64,000 nucleotides of DNA from Chrysomallon squamiferum (taxonomy: Eukaryota > Mollusca > Gastropoda > Neomphalida > Peltospiridae). The position numbers and the translations under genes were made by a program. The DNA is taken from NCBI GenBank assembly GCA_012295275.1, contig CM022673.1, positions 7,221,311 to 7,285,310 of the forward strand, given 5' to 3'. Within the stretch, counting starts at the first letter, position 1; every line of letters begins with the position of its first letter. Under the pieces are notes generated by a model, which saw only the letters and a program-made list of their open reading frames with translations, was not told the DNA's origin and searched no databases. Below are positions 19,779 to 33,969 of the stretch, in pieces.

Positions 19779-20513
19779 GTAAGAGGATCCAGTTTTGTCA
19801 GGTGTTTATTTTTAAGCAATTGTTTATGTTATATTATGAATGACATTGTATGCTCTGTATTATAATTGTATTGAGTTTACCCTTTGGTATTCTATGAAAT
19901 TTTATATATATAATATTATTTAACGTTTAAAATTTACATTGATCTTTTATTTTCCATAGCATTGATGATTTGATCAGTACAGGAGTACTACATAATAATT
20001 AATACATTTGCAACGCCAACAGCCAACATTATTAGACCATTAGTCATTACGCGATTAAATGATTTATTATTATTATACTTTTTTATGGCATTATATTCAT
20101 ATAATGGCGCACTTTTAACATGATCACACGTACACCAGGTTATATATAATGTAATATTAATATATTTCGTTCATGGACATGATTGTTTCGTACACGTAAT
20201 TTAAAATGGATAAAACGGATTGATTTGCCAAGTTGAATTTCAGAATATTTTTGCTTTTGTACATGAGTCAGAGTATCATTGTAACAAATATCCGGAAAAA
20301 ACAAAAAACAAATAAGCAATCAAATAAATTGTATATGTACTTGCGAGTAACGTCTTTAAGTTTAAGATACTTGTGATCAGCATTAAAATAGGGGAAAAAT
20401 GTGTTTCTGTAAATAAATGTTATTCTTTTCTGAGTAAATAGAAATGTCAGATATGTTATTAATGGTGTTTGTTTTATTTTTCTCCTTCAGGTGATTAAAC
20501 AAATTCGGCTATC

Positions 20514-23388
20514 ATGACGATGATGGAATTTTTTGGCTGTTCTTTTATTGCATTTGGCCCGGCACTGGCCATGTTTGTGTTCACTATAGCTCAGCATCCA
20601 TTGAGGATTATTGTTCTTATCGCCAGGTAAATAGCTACATTTAAAATAAACTTTGTTTTCACAAAATACCATTTATTACGGCAATTCACAACATTTTTTT
20701 GGAAAATAAAAGCATTTTATTTAATTATTATAAATGATGATAATTTTATGTTATTGAATTTCCACATAGAATTTAATTTTTTTTTTAATTCAGAAATTAA
20801 ATGAATAATAAACACAACAGTTTTATAATATATTTGTAAAATATAGTGTAGTTCTGTGCCTTTAGCTTAATGTTACATATATAAAGTATAATAACAAACT
20901 AATTGCGTCACTATTAATATGTATATTAAAACAAAACAATATTTTAACATTAAATTTAAGCAGAAGTCTTCTGCTGGTATATATATATATATTTAAAAAT
21001 ATTGTTATCAACGTCATCATAATTGTATTGTTATTATTTCAGTGGTTTCTTTTGGTTGTTGGCGCTGTTGTTGTCGTCAATACTGTGGTATGCTGTAGTG
21101 CCACTGCGAGACAAACTGGCATTTGGTGTCGTTTTCTCTGTACTCATCCAGGAACTCTTCAGATTTTTCTTCTATAAAATGCTCAGGTCTGGCAGCATTT
21201 CATTTACTTTTATTTGTTGTTTTTAAAATAAGACTGAAACACAAAGACTGGCAGTGTTTAATAGTGTTATATATCAGTTCACATGGTTTTAGAATATTAT
21301 TCAAGAATATCTTTTGGCACAACTTTTTTGAAGATGGGTTGATGGGGATGTGCATGCATAAATTTGTATATGAAAGCTTGCATATATGTGAAAAATAAGA
21401 GGGACATAAAAAGTAATTCAGTAATATTTAATTTGTATGCTGTTTTATATTTAATTCATCTGTGTTACTGAACTGTAAGTACCTGTAACGTAAAATGCAT
21501 TCTGAAATCCATGTTGTTGCTTATATGTTATTTACATTTTACACAGAAAAGCTGATGATGGTTTGCAAAAAGTGAACCAGACAACAGATTCCACAACCAG
21601 CAAAGATATCTCTAACAAAAATATTATGGCTTACGGTAAATAAAAGCTTGACATCCATATATAAATATATACATATTTAAAAAAAAAAAAAATGAAAATA
21701 AGATTTTAAAATTAGAACTTTTAATATCTTAAGTTAATAACTTTATATACAGTTTGAATTAGTTGACTGGATATCACTGAAATACAGTAAAAGCTAAAAC
21801 CTAAGAAAATGAATGTTTTTTTTCCATTAGAAGCCTTATATTTATAAATAAATATATATATATATATATAAATATATTGAGCTGATCCATACTTTTATAG
21901 TATTTACTAGCAGAACATGCATATCATGGTTTTTGTTAATTTTAATAACTTTAAGTGAAAGCAATCCAATTAAAGATATTATGATTTAAAACAGATCTTA
22001 TGCAATACGTTTATTTTTGCATGGTTTGGATATTGTTTATAAAAGTTGTCTTAATTAGATTCACTGAAAAAAAAAATATTAACAAACATCTGATATTTTT
22101 AAATATTCATTGCTTTTTCAGTGTCTGGATTAGGTTTTGGAATTATCTGTGGAGCATTTTCTTTAGTCAATGTTTTAGCTGATATGGTAGGGCCTGGAAC
22201 CATTGGTATCCACGGTGATTCTAAATATTTTTTCCTTACCTCAGGTATGTATAATGCATGTCAGAAAATAAAATATATTTTAGTTGTTTGTTAGAATTTA
22301 ACTGTCCTACTAGTTTCAAAGAGAGTGTATTTCTACCAATATTTAAAATGGTTTAAATTAATACTTTGCACAGAAATTAGATTTTCGAGGATTATTTGGG
22401 GGATATTTAATGAACTCGTAGGTATATGAAACTATGTCAGACCACAACATAATTTCAGTACAAGTAAAAGAATCTACAGAACAGTTAAAAATCAGTTTTA
22501 TTCTTTAAACAGAAAAGCATTTGCATTTTATCTTCAAAACAAATATTATTACGCATGTTAATTGTTAAAAGTTTCATTGGTACATCATTCAACATATTTA
22601 TAATATATATATTTTTCTCTGACTATCATTTCAAACTCTGAAACATATTTTCCGCTGAATTGTTTTTGAATTGTTATTTACCCAAATCAGTTATGTTTTT
22701 ATATAAATTTCATTAATTCATGATTACAGATTTAAAAACATAAATGTAAGTCAGATCTGTTTCATACAGGAGTCAATTTCATTCCACATATATATATATA
22801 TTTTTTAACCCCTTTTCTATTTGCAGCATTTTTGACTTTGTGTTTCATTTTGCTTCACACTTTCTGGGGTGTGATTTTCTTCCATGCTCTTGACACGAAA
22901 CGTATTGTTCCCTGTTCAATACTGCTGTCCATGGTTGTTGTTTTTCACTTAATAGCATCCTGTTTGGTAAGATTTATTCTTTCCTGTTGCGTAGAAAACA
23001 TAAAAAATTTCATACACATGCTCTCCACTGCTAATTCTAATTAAATACACACCATCAAATTATAATATTGAATTACGAAATCTGTCTTTAAACAAAATAT
23101 ACAAGTGTGATAGTGATTTTTTGATTTCTTAATAAAAACACATTGTATTCACTTGATTTATTTGAAGATTTAAAAATTATTTTTGATTATTATAAAGTTA
23201 TCTTCAGTTTGTTCACTTTACATTCTTACATTCATAACATTATTGATATTATTATTATTTTTAAGCATTTTTTTTTTTTACATGCTATATATGCTTTTTA
23301 CAAATCAGGCTGATGGAGGATATTATATCTATCTATATATATATATGTCTGTCTATCTGTTTGTCTGTCTGTCTGTCTGTCTATCTAC

Positions 23389-23456
<68 letters not shown>

Positions 23457-23662
23457 TTGTATATATAATAATTTGTTTTTTTTCCTTTTGTTTGCAGACT
23501 TTGTTAAACCAAAGAACAGAACCCCTCTATTTTGTCAGTATCATTCCAGCATATATACTTTTGTTTATTAGTGCAGTAGTTGCATTCTTTATTGCTGGAG
23601 GATCACTGTCTAATGTCAAATTGGCTTTACAGTGCCGGAAGGGAAGATATGAAATGGACTGA
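20514..23662 (+). CDS. APH1: APH-1, gamma-secretase subunit
   Basis: Six coding exons: 20514-20626, 21043-21186, 21547-21635, 22122-22244, 22827-22966 and 23498-23662, giving 257 aa. APH-1 is the multi-pass scaffold subunit of gamma-secretase (with presenilin, nicastrin and PEN-2), which cleaves Notch, APP and other type I membrane stubs. Seen: about seven hydrophobic segments; an N-terminal MEFFGCSFIAFGPALAMFVF; the family GxxxG-type helix with glycines at 118, 122 and 126 (SGLGFGIICGAF); GPGTIGIHGDS; HTFWGVIFFH (H167, one of the conserved intramembrane histidines); a second histidine in VVVFHLIAS (H197); and the C-terminal ITAGGSL-like stretch FIAGGSLSNVKLALQCR. The ATG at 20514 follows an acceptor at 20490, so the 5'UTR is spliced. 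An AATAAA overlaps the stop codon (23662-23667) but is probably too close to be the poly(A) signal in use. Confidence 0.96.
23390..23457 (+). repeat. ATCT tetranucleotide array, APH-1 intron 5
   Basis: About 17 ATCT units preceded by GTCT/GTTT variants, 40 bases upstream of the last APH-1 acceptor. Confidence 0.95.
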
Positions 23663-23809
23663 ATAAAAATTTAATATTTTAATTTGATGATTAAAAAAAA
23701 AGCAAAAAAAAAAAGCAAGGAAATTTTAGAATGCCTCTAAGACTGTTCTTAGAAAAGATAGGCTGACAGGATTTAACACTTTATTGTAAATATATTTTTT
23801 CTTCATTGG

Positions 23810-23849
<40 letters not shown>

Positions 23850-26720
23850 TTCTACTACTGTTACTACCACCACTATAACTACTACTACTACTACTTAATG
23901 AGAATCTCTCTAATTTTATGTTTGTGAGAACAATGAACAAAACAAAATAGTTGGAATAATCCTTGAAAAGTTTGATATGAATGCTGAATAATGTTAAATT
24001 TGTTTTGTTGCATTAGCAGCAGGATATTCATAGATAATTATTTGCATGGATTCAGAGAAAACACATTGTTACAGGTTGTTTCAGTACATTCCATTTTTTA
24101 AAACTGTTTTTTGATCATGACAAACATACAGTTTTGTAAAATTACACTAATTTATATTCACTACATGCCTAGCGGAATACATTTTTGAGTAAAATGATTA
24201 TCAAAGTGTCGAAATGCATTATACTTATCTGGCTAATGTTGTACGTTTTTTAATGTTATGTATTTTTGTACAATGAACAGTAATGTTACTGATGTTTGCT
24301 TTGTTCTCATCCTTTAAATGTAAGTGTTATGCATGTTGTTTGTTATTTTTATATGTTTCAACATATCTGTATATAGCTGTTAAATTTTACATATATTTTT
24401 TATTTGATTATAATTTGAATGTATAATAACTTAAAGCTTATTTTCAGTTCAGTAGTGATTTTATATTGTCATTAAATCATTATTTCAGATATTACTACAT
24501 TGTTTCCTTTTTATTTATTTATTTTTCTCTTTATTCCTGTTTCACTTCATTTGTTCATTTTTATCATTCTGATCATTTGTTCATTCAGTCTTGTCAAATT
24601 TTTTAATTATTCCATTTTGAAGAAAAAATGATAAAGAAAGAAAGATAATTGATCTCTTAAATGTTAATTACATAATATTGATGTAACTCTTTGTTTTGTT
24701 GATGTCCTTAACAGTGATGGTGTTCTTCAAGACTTAATAACTCTAACATTTAATATTTGTTAAAAAGATACCTGAAATTCGTGGATTTTAAGGAAATAAG
24801 AATTACTTTTGATTATTTAATGTTTGTTCACTTTTGTTCTCACATTCTCAACTTATTATTATTATTATTTTTTTAATTTTTTTTTTTTTTAATAGGGAGC
24901 ATACTCTCTATACTATGTTACAAATTACATTATTGGGGGTTAAGCTTTTCCTATCAAGATAGGAATATCCACCTTGATGGCAAGAATTTAAACTGTTTTA
25001 GAAGTGGACATTACCAAGACATTTTACTGATAGATACACTGGAGATTCTGTCAAATCTTAGTGTATTGTGACAACAACAGCAGTCATTACAGAACATTTT
25101 GATAGCTGTAGCAATCCCTAAAAGTAAACAAGAGGTTAGATATAACCTAAATTCAACTTCAAGCTAGCCCATAATTTCCTATTCTGGTCAAAGACCCACA
25201 AAAAGAGTATCAAATGCTGTATCATGTATTTTTTGTATGGTATCTTCATTTCAGACATTTTTATCCACAAACAAATAATTCAACTAAATATATTTATGGG
25301 AAGGAATATAATAAAAGATATCTTCATGCTAACTGATAAGAAAATCCGGTGCAATAGCAGCAACAAGTTGCATGTCCTATAATGATTGCCCAGTGTATTA
25401 AAAACTGAATGTTTGAATTGGTAAACGAAAATCAAATGTGTTGAAGGGTTCTGAACTTTTTCTGTTGTCTGTTGGGACAGTCTTTGTATATTGTTTTCAC
25501 ATTTGTTTCTGTGGTCATTCATAAAAATGCTTCATACTACATATCTGTTTTCAGTAATATTTGTTAACTTGATTGTGGAATCACATGTATTTAATGCTTA
25601 AACCTGGTGATGTTTGCTGTTTGTTACCTAATGTAAATAAATGAAAATCTGGACACATTTTGTGTAATATTTGCTTGAAAAATAATTGTGGTTTGCTGTT
25701 ATTTGGGAAATTATTATGTCCATGAATTTTCAATGATGTTTGAAAATATTCCCTGTCTATATGAACTGGAATATGACAGATTATCATGAAACTTTTGAAT
25801 TTTTCATATAATTATGATTTAATTAGAACCTCCCCCACCCCAAGTTTTAACAAATTTTACAATTGTTTTTTTAATTGACTGAAAAACAATGTCTCAAATT
25901 TAAATAATTTTAGATGTGATGTATATTATTATTATTATTGAAACAGAAAATCTGTGAATTAATTATTAAACATTTCTAAAGTGTTATAACTGCAAAACTG
26001 ATGTGCATCACTAATTATATTTTCAATTTACAACACATACATGATAAAAATATCAGATGTTAATCATTTATTTTCCATTGTTAATGGCTAAAATTTATGA
26101 GATCATCATGTGTCATATTAACTTTTGAAATAAATAGTTTATCTTTTTAAATATCAGTAAAATTGGAAATTTTGCTTTGTTTGTAGACAATTTTTATTTT
26201 AAGATGCTAACTCTTAAAGGCAAAATGTACTATATTTTCTTTTTAGGTATATATATGTAGACTAAAATACTTTTTACCAATTTCCAAACATTTATTTTGT
26301 TGATATCTGGCATACAGTATTTCCTGATTAATAAACTATGACAAAATAAAAAAAAACTCTTGAGGATGCAAGAGGCTATATTTATATTTTATTAATTTTA
26401 TTAATTTTATTGTTTAGTGTTTTATTTGTCCAAAATTATTCTCTTATTTTTAGTTATATTTTTTTTTTTAAATCTTTTATCGGGGTGTGGATGATAAACT
26501 GAGCAAGACTCATCCAAAATGCTTTGGACTTAAAATATCACATTTCAAAAATGTTTGAAGAAGGGACTGAAGTCTAAACACAGATACCATTTACATTTTA
26601 TATAAAGCTCACATATATAAAACTGGAAAATAATTTTATACATTATTCTTAATAATTTTGTGGAACATAACTACATAAGTAAGGAATCTACTCAGCCCAT
26701 AACCAAAACAAAGGAATATA

Positions 26721-26751
<31 letters not shown>

Positions 26752-26879
26752 TTATATTTATGAACATACATAATGTGTTTATGTATGTGTATATATATAT
26801 ATATATGCACACACATACATGTATATAAAATTTCAAATGCATATATATATGTATGTATATATGTATTTGAAATTGTAAT

Positions 26880-27010
26880 TGATGCTAACCATGCGGCACT
26901 AGTTAGTATGGGATAGTTCCCTAGTTCACTGGCAGCACCATTGAGATTTGATCCTGTGATCCCTTTCTTGTCAGAGTAAGCATTCTGTTACTGAACTAAT
27001 ACAAACGACT
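26880..27010 (-). mobile_element. tRNA-derived SINE-like repeat
   Basis: Read on the - strand from about 27005: TTAGTTCAGTAACAGAATGC resembles a tRNA A-box region. It is followed about 40 bases later by CAGGATCAAATCTC, a B-box-like sequence (compare GGTTCGAATCC), then a non-tRNA body (GGTGCTGCCAGTGAACTAGG...). The block is clearly less AT-rich than its surroundings. Mutations in both boxes suggest an old copy. The element's 3' limit is not defined. Confidence 0.5.
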
Positions 27011-29501
27011 AGAACTGTAATACAAAGATAGCTTAGAGAATGTCTTAACTATTGGAAGGCAAAAAAAAATGTAACTTCTGTAAAATTAAATGATAATCAA
27101 ACACTGGATTGATGAAAACATTAATAAACATCAAAGTCTGTATTAAAAGTCAATGACTTTTGACCACAAAGGATGGGTGGATAAAAATACCAATCCATGC
27201 ATAGGCTGAGACAAGGGAAACAGGCTGCAGGTCACTGACCTTAAAATCTTTTCTGTTGTAAATATGAAGTTACATGTAATAAACTGAACTTTGAATTTAT
27301 TGTATTGAAGATGTATTGTTCATCTGAAATAAACTATATATATATTTATATTTTTTTTTTTTTTAATTGAAATTAAAATAATACACAGACATATTTATGC
27401 TTGAAATTTTATGTTTTACACATACAATCATCTTTCAACATTAACATAAGGAAACAACTGATGTGTGAAAGATTAAACGATATCTCTCATTAACTTAGCT
27501 AAATAACAAATTAAAAAAACCAGTAATGATTATTTTTGAGGTACTACTTGATATTTTTGACAAAATACTAAAGGTATTTTGGATAAGTTTTCCCAAATTT
27601 AAAATTATCTTTCAATAAATAACAAACTGAAAACAAAAAGTAATGTTGCATAAATGTTTAATAGATTTATAAAAGCTTACTGAAATTTTATACTGTAAGA
27701 TACATAAAAAAAAAATGAAATACATGTCATACAGTTTTGATAAACCATTCTACATAATAACCTGCTATGATTTTGCAAATCATTCTTTACCTATATATAA
27801 AAAGAGTGCGTCTACACAGAAACTGATTTAAAAAAAAAAAATAAAATCAAACTGCCATGTTATAAATGATGGTAAAATAATTGCTATAGTTTGTTTAATT
27901 TTAATGAAATATACATCTAGAATATCAAAAAGATTTACTACTTATCTGAAATTTTGTTTGGATTTGTAAGTTTGTGTGTTTGTGTGTGTGTGATGTAAAT
28001 GCAGAAGTAGATGAAAACATATTTTCAAAATGCATGCTGAAATAAAAACATATACAAATTCCATCACTGCATACTTATTTTGTTTTTATCATTTCTTTTA
28101 ATATACAGAATATAAATATATAATAAAACTACAAAAATAATGTAAATAAGGCAATCGAACTACAGCATAAATAATACTGTAAAAAATATAGAATTAAAAC
28201 TGCTGCTTGAATTAAATGAATATATAATCTAAAAAAAAAAATTGTATTGTAGTTCTAGGAGATTCAAAAGTTTTTGCAAGTTATTATATTTGTAATAATT
28301 TTCCCCAAGAATCTTAAATGAAAACAATAATTTATTATTTCTATTTCTTATTTCCATTGCATCAAACCACTTCCACTATATTTAATGTTTGATGAAAACT
28401 AGGCACATTCACTTAATTAAACAAAACAAGAGTAAAATCAAACAGCCTAAATACATTATATATACTAGTGATTATCTTATAAATACCAACCAACCTCTGA
28501 TTATAACAAAGTCTAATGATAATATACTAAGCCTATGAAAAAGATATGAACAGTAGTTTATATTATTAATTGATTTTAATTCATTTATTTACATTTTTAA
28601 TCTTTTCCTTTATTCACTTATATATATATATTTTTTTTTTTCTAACTTTTCTTTTTTTAAGAGTAAAGTAACTTTACAATTACTTTATCTTCATTATCAT
28701 TTCTACATTTGAAATGCTATCACAAAATTAATGGCAACCTACATGCATTTCCTAGAGCTTTTTGTTTTATTATCATATTGTTAGCAATAGTTGATCATAT
28801 TTGAAATCTATTAGGCTATTTATTGTATCATCAAAAGAAAACTTTAATGAATCAAGTATACAAACATACTAACATTATTAACACATTCAGATAAATACAT
28901 AACAAATTCTGTGAACAAATTATTGTCCTGTATGTAACAATAGCATTAATAACACGACGCAAAAGTATCACAGATTTATCAATAACAAAAACAAAAGCTG
29001 AAAGCACCATTTGTTCAAAGATACACACAATATATATATATATATATATATAAAATCAACAAATATATGGATACATACAAACAAAAACCTAAATAAAATA
29101 AAATTCTAACTGAATTAAAAGAAATTGCTAATTGTGTATTGAAACAGAATGCCAAACTTTATTCAATCACCCGTTTGAGGAATGCAGATCTGAAATCACA
29201 GGTAAAAACAATTAAATACATTTCAAATTAACCTCTAGATGTAAAATAACCACTGATCTAGTGTCCATTTTTTTTTTTTTTTTTTTTTTTCTCTTACATG
29301 AAGTGAACCCAGTAGACAAAAGTTAATTTTGGGAATGTTTAAATATTAAAACATGGGCTTTCATGGATCTTGCTATACTGGTTTGATTCAGACTACTTCA
29401 GCTCACATGGATGATAAAGATTCCAAACATATTTCACATTCAGTATACAGCATGAGCTTACTATCTATGTTTTTCATCTGAATTTCTGCTTCAAAGTTGA
29501 A

Positions 29502-29571
29502 GACAGCTATATTATCAGTTTATTAATTTCAGTCCAGACAGCTATATTATCAGTTTATTAATTTCAGTCCA
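29502..29571 (+). repeat. 35-bp perfect tandem duplication
   Basis: Two identical copies of a unit beginning GACAGCTATATTATCAG and ending TTTCAGTCCA (29502-29536, 29537-29571), followed by the first 7-8 bases of a third. Perfect identity suggests a recent event. Confidence 0.95.
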
Positions 29572-30547
29572 GACAGCTGTAAAACATTCTATACAATAAG
29601 GACATAATGTTTAAACAATGTTTTTATGTCAATTCACTTTTTTTTAAATAATTTTCTATACTGTAACTATAAAGTACTATGGTATTTCAGAATTATTTAC
29701 AATGCAAATAGTACTAAAACAATATTTTGGCTAAGATATAAGCTATGTGACATCTAATATAAGCTATATGACTTTGCTAATGGTCTTGAGTGCATGATTG
29801 TGAACTGAAACTTTTGGGTACGATTTTTGTCACATGTAAATCACCAATGTTTCTTTGTTACAAACATATTTCTTGTAAAATTTGATATAAAATAAAATAA
29901 ATTTACTTGTATGTTTAAGTTGATGCTTGTGCATTTTGTTTATAATGAAACTGTGTAGTTTGGTCAAGTTATAAAAATTATATCCCATAAATTTAAAACA
30001 GATTGTTAGATTTAAAAACTACCATATTTAACACATCTAGAAATGTTAACATTTCAAACATCAACAGAATTTGTTTTAAAGAAAATAAAAAAAATTATTA
30101 TGTGATTATGAAACAAAATCTCGATATCTTCATTGTACTGTAATAGTTTAGTTTTATCAATAATATCTTAAAAATAAACTCAAGAAACAGGTTTTTATAA
30201 TGTGGTATTTATATGTTGGTTTAATTATTGCTTGCATATTTACATAGTAACTGATAATACATATATTTTTTCCATTTTCCACAATTAAAATATATTTGAT
30301 AAAACAGAACACTAACCTTTTCACATCTATGTAAAACAGCACAGCCATCTGTATGATAAACATCATAAAAGCAAATATTTCAAAATGGCACATTGGTGAA
30401 TTAACTATTAAATCTGATAATCTGTAATACATTTTAAGTGCTCATTTGTGCATTACAACAATTATCAAGAGACATTCAGAAACCGACTTGTAGTAGTTAC
30501 AGTGTCTTAGGTTGTCCGTATGTACCAGGCGATCTGTACTAACAGTT

Positions 30548-31353
30548 TTATATCAGTCTCAGGTGGGAGTTGTCCGATGAGTTCAATGACCAGTCGTAGT
30601 AGTTGTAGTTTATCGAGACTGTGCCTCTAGTGGTCAGTTTCATCAACAGAATCTCTGCCCTGTCCTGAATTCCTGGCTCCAGGTATGGAATTGTCCACCT
30701 GAAATAGTGATACACTTGTAAAATGTGTTGTAACAATGAAATTTTGATGTTAAAAATTATAGGACGTAAGTCAAACATTTTCTTATGCAGTGTTAATATG
30801 AAAGGTAAAACGTTCCACAAACATTCAGTGAATCACAGTGAATCTTTTCATATGGACCTTCCCATAGATTGTATATATCACAATAAACCAGTCATGGAGC
30901 ATTGACTGGATTTGGGTATAACTAATCCTACCCCTTGTTAGGTTAAGGTGTGCTGTTCCTGGAAATAACTCATTAAAAAGTGTTACATTATTCCAGTCAA
31001 TCAACTACACTTCTTCCCTCTTTAAGGTAAGGAGTCCTAACCTATTTACTTACCTGATAACATGGACGTCTGTCTCTCCAAAATCTTCTCTGTACCACTG
31101 GAAGAGCTTCGACAGCCATATTTCTTCTGTTTCAGTAAACATGGACACTTCTTTTTCACAGAAACTCTTTGTTGCTGCTGTCAGGGCACTGTCGATGTTG
31201 CTAGGGGTGTACACGTTGATGGCAGGACATGACTGAAAAATGATGAATAATTATAGAGGTGCATGTAAAATGTATAATTATTACTCCTTTCACAACTGTA
31301 TATTATTTCACAACTGTACTGTTCATTATAGAAATTTATCCTGGAACTGAGGT

Positions 31354-31435
<82 letters not shown>

Positions 31436-33418
31436 TGTTATTGCTATTACTTTTACTATTATTATTATTAGTAGTATAATTTATTACTATTACTGTTATT
31501 ATTATTTTCATCATCATAAATAAATAAATAAAAAAAAAAAGAAAGAGAAACAAAGAAAAGAAAGAAAATGAACATGAAAATCAAAATTATTTAGTTTCTT
31601 TCAAATATATATATACATATATTTACATAAAAATTAATAATCATATATCAAAGAAAAAAAAAACATTTGAAGTGTGTACTACCTTTACTAATGGTTTATA
31701 AACAATCTACGTTTGTTAGAACTAATCCAGGTAAAATGGACAGATAAAGAGAAGTACCTACTTAGAATATAAAAACATACTTTAGCACCACAAACAAGGG
31801 CAAAGTGGATTCTTGGATCTATCTGTTTGACTGAAAATTTTAATCTCGGATCTTTAGGTCCAAACTGAGGCTGAATCGATGCAGGATGCCCTCGATTGCC
31901 TATAAAAATAAATAAGTAAATAAATAAATAAATAAATATCAGTAGCAGTAATACTATTATTAATAACAGAGAAAGAAATAAAATTATTTATCTTAAAAAT
32001 GACAATTTACAAAAATAAGTCTTAATATGAACTGAAACAGCTTCTAATTAATGTCATTAATTTTTGTGTTACTGATTTAATTCAGTACTTTATAACAGAA
32101 AATAAACAAGCACGAACTAAACACTGAAGCATCTAATTACTTGTAATTTACATTTTTATTCATAATACATATATATATTATTTATTAAACCTCTAAGTAT
32201 TCCATGTTCAATGTCATCCAAGGTGAAGATGTAGCCACCAATGTTGTAACCGGTTGTTTTCCAGAACTGCTGCAAGTTTAGTACAGAGTTGGGTAATGTC
32301 TCTAGTTCTGCCAGTCCATGGATGGTTAATGCATTATAAACATCTGTGGAAACTGATTAAGGAAAAATACCATGGAATATCACTAACAGCAAAGTTTTGT
32401 TTTATACTCAAACCTTTACTGACAATAAAGTAGGACAATACTGATTTCTGTTATCAATTTGTCAAATAAAAATGATATCATTACAAATGGTAGAGAGGAA
32501 TGTCAGCCTTATTAACAAATTGTAATAGATATTTTGCTATTAGGAAATTTGCTATTTTTACAACAAAAAAAAAAAAAAAAAAAAAAAATGTGTACGTATA
32601 CAATTTGTTTTCATCTCTTTGGATATACTTATTTTCCACTTTTTTCTTTTCTTTTTCACACCACTGACTTGAAAAGGAAGTGTAATTTACACATACTATG
32701 CCAAATATTAGCAGTTTATTTTGACACTTTCAACTTTCAGCCTTGACATGGTTATGGCAGGAAACACAACAATAAAAGTATTAAATTAATACTTGACTTC
32801 ACACAAAGGAATTGTAAAACATGCAGGTCAAGCAATGAAACAGAAGATTGAGAAAACAGAGTTTACTGATTAAAATGTCAGCAAGATTTGTTATATATAT
32901 CACAGGACTGATCCTTTCATCTGTTCTTGCAATATTTTTTCCATGTTCCAACTAGAGCTCTACAAATATATATTTTAAAGTATATGTGTATGTTCATTCC
33001 TAAGTAGAAGAAGATGGATAAAACACTTTGAATCCTTTTGTATATACCCAGCAGATTATCTTTCTCATATAAAAACTGATATATATAATATATATTTTTT
33101 TATTTCAATTGTATTACTCTTCCATGGAAAATCTGTTAGAGATAAATGTTGCCTTGTCAAATAAGGTAATTTAAACAAATATCTACAAATAATCTTTTTT
33201 TTTTTTTTTTTTTTACTTCTTTACATATATATAATGAGATAACAAAGATAAGAAAACAGAAACAAAATGAAAATCATGAATATAAATTTAAACGATGAAA
33301 ATTAGTATATTGTTATCTGCTAGTAAAACAGATGTTTATAAATACACACACATATACATACATACATTTATATATATATATACACACACACACATGTATA
33401 TATATACATATGTGTGTT

Positions 33419-33452
<34 letters not shown>

Positions 33453-33881
33453 AACAAACACAGATAAAAAAAATACAATCAATGAAATCAATAACCTTTT
33501 TTTTTAATGGCAAAGATGTCTGCACAAACAAATGTAAACAAAACACATGAAATAAATGAATTGTTTGATTCTGTATTTCAGTCTAAAACAAACAATTTAT
33601 TTATTTATTTGTTTTATTCTTATTTGTTGTTGTTGGAAAAAGTCAAATACAACAACATAAAGATATCAATTACATTCTAATAAATTACAGACCAATGTAG
33701 CTTTAACATTTAAATGTTAAAATCATAAGTGGCATGGTATATTCAATTAAAAAGTGAATAGAAAATTTTACAAAATTTAACATGGCAAAATAAAACAGAT
33801 TTCTCAAAAGTTTTCTTTCCTGTTTTATATCTATCTGTTAGTGTTTGTATTAAGAAAGAAGACACACAACAAGAGAGAAAT

Positions 33882-33969
<88 letters not shown>

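Larger units (their letters stand above)
23663..30547. other. Convergent intergenic region (APH-1 / DUF547 gene)
   Basis: 6.9 kb with an ATT/ACT array at 23812-23895, the SINE-like block at 26880-27010, a GT/TA tract at 26719-26830 and the 35-bp duplication at 29502. Apart from probable 3'UTRs no gene is supported. Confidence 0.6.
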
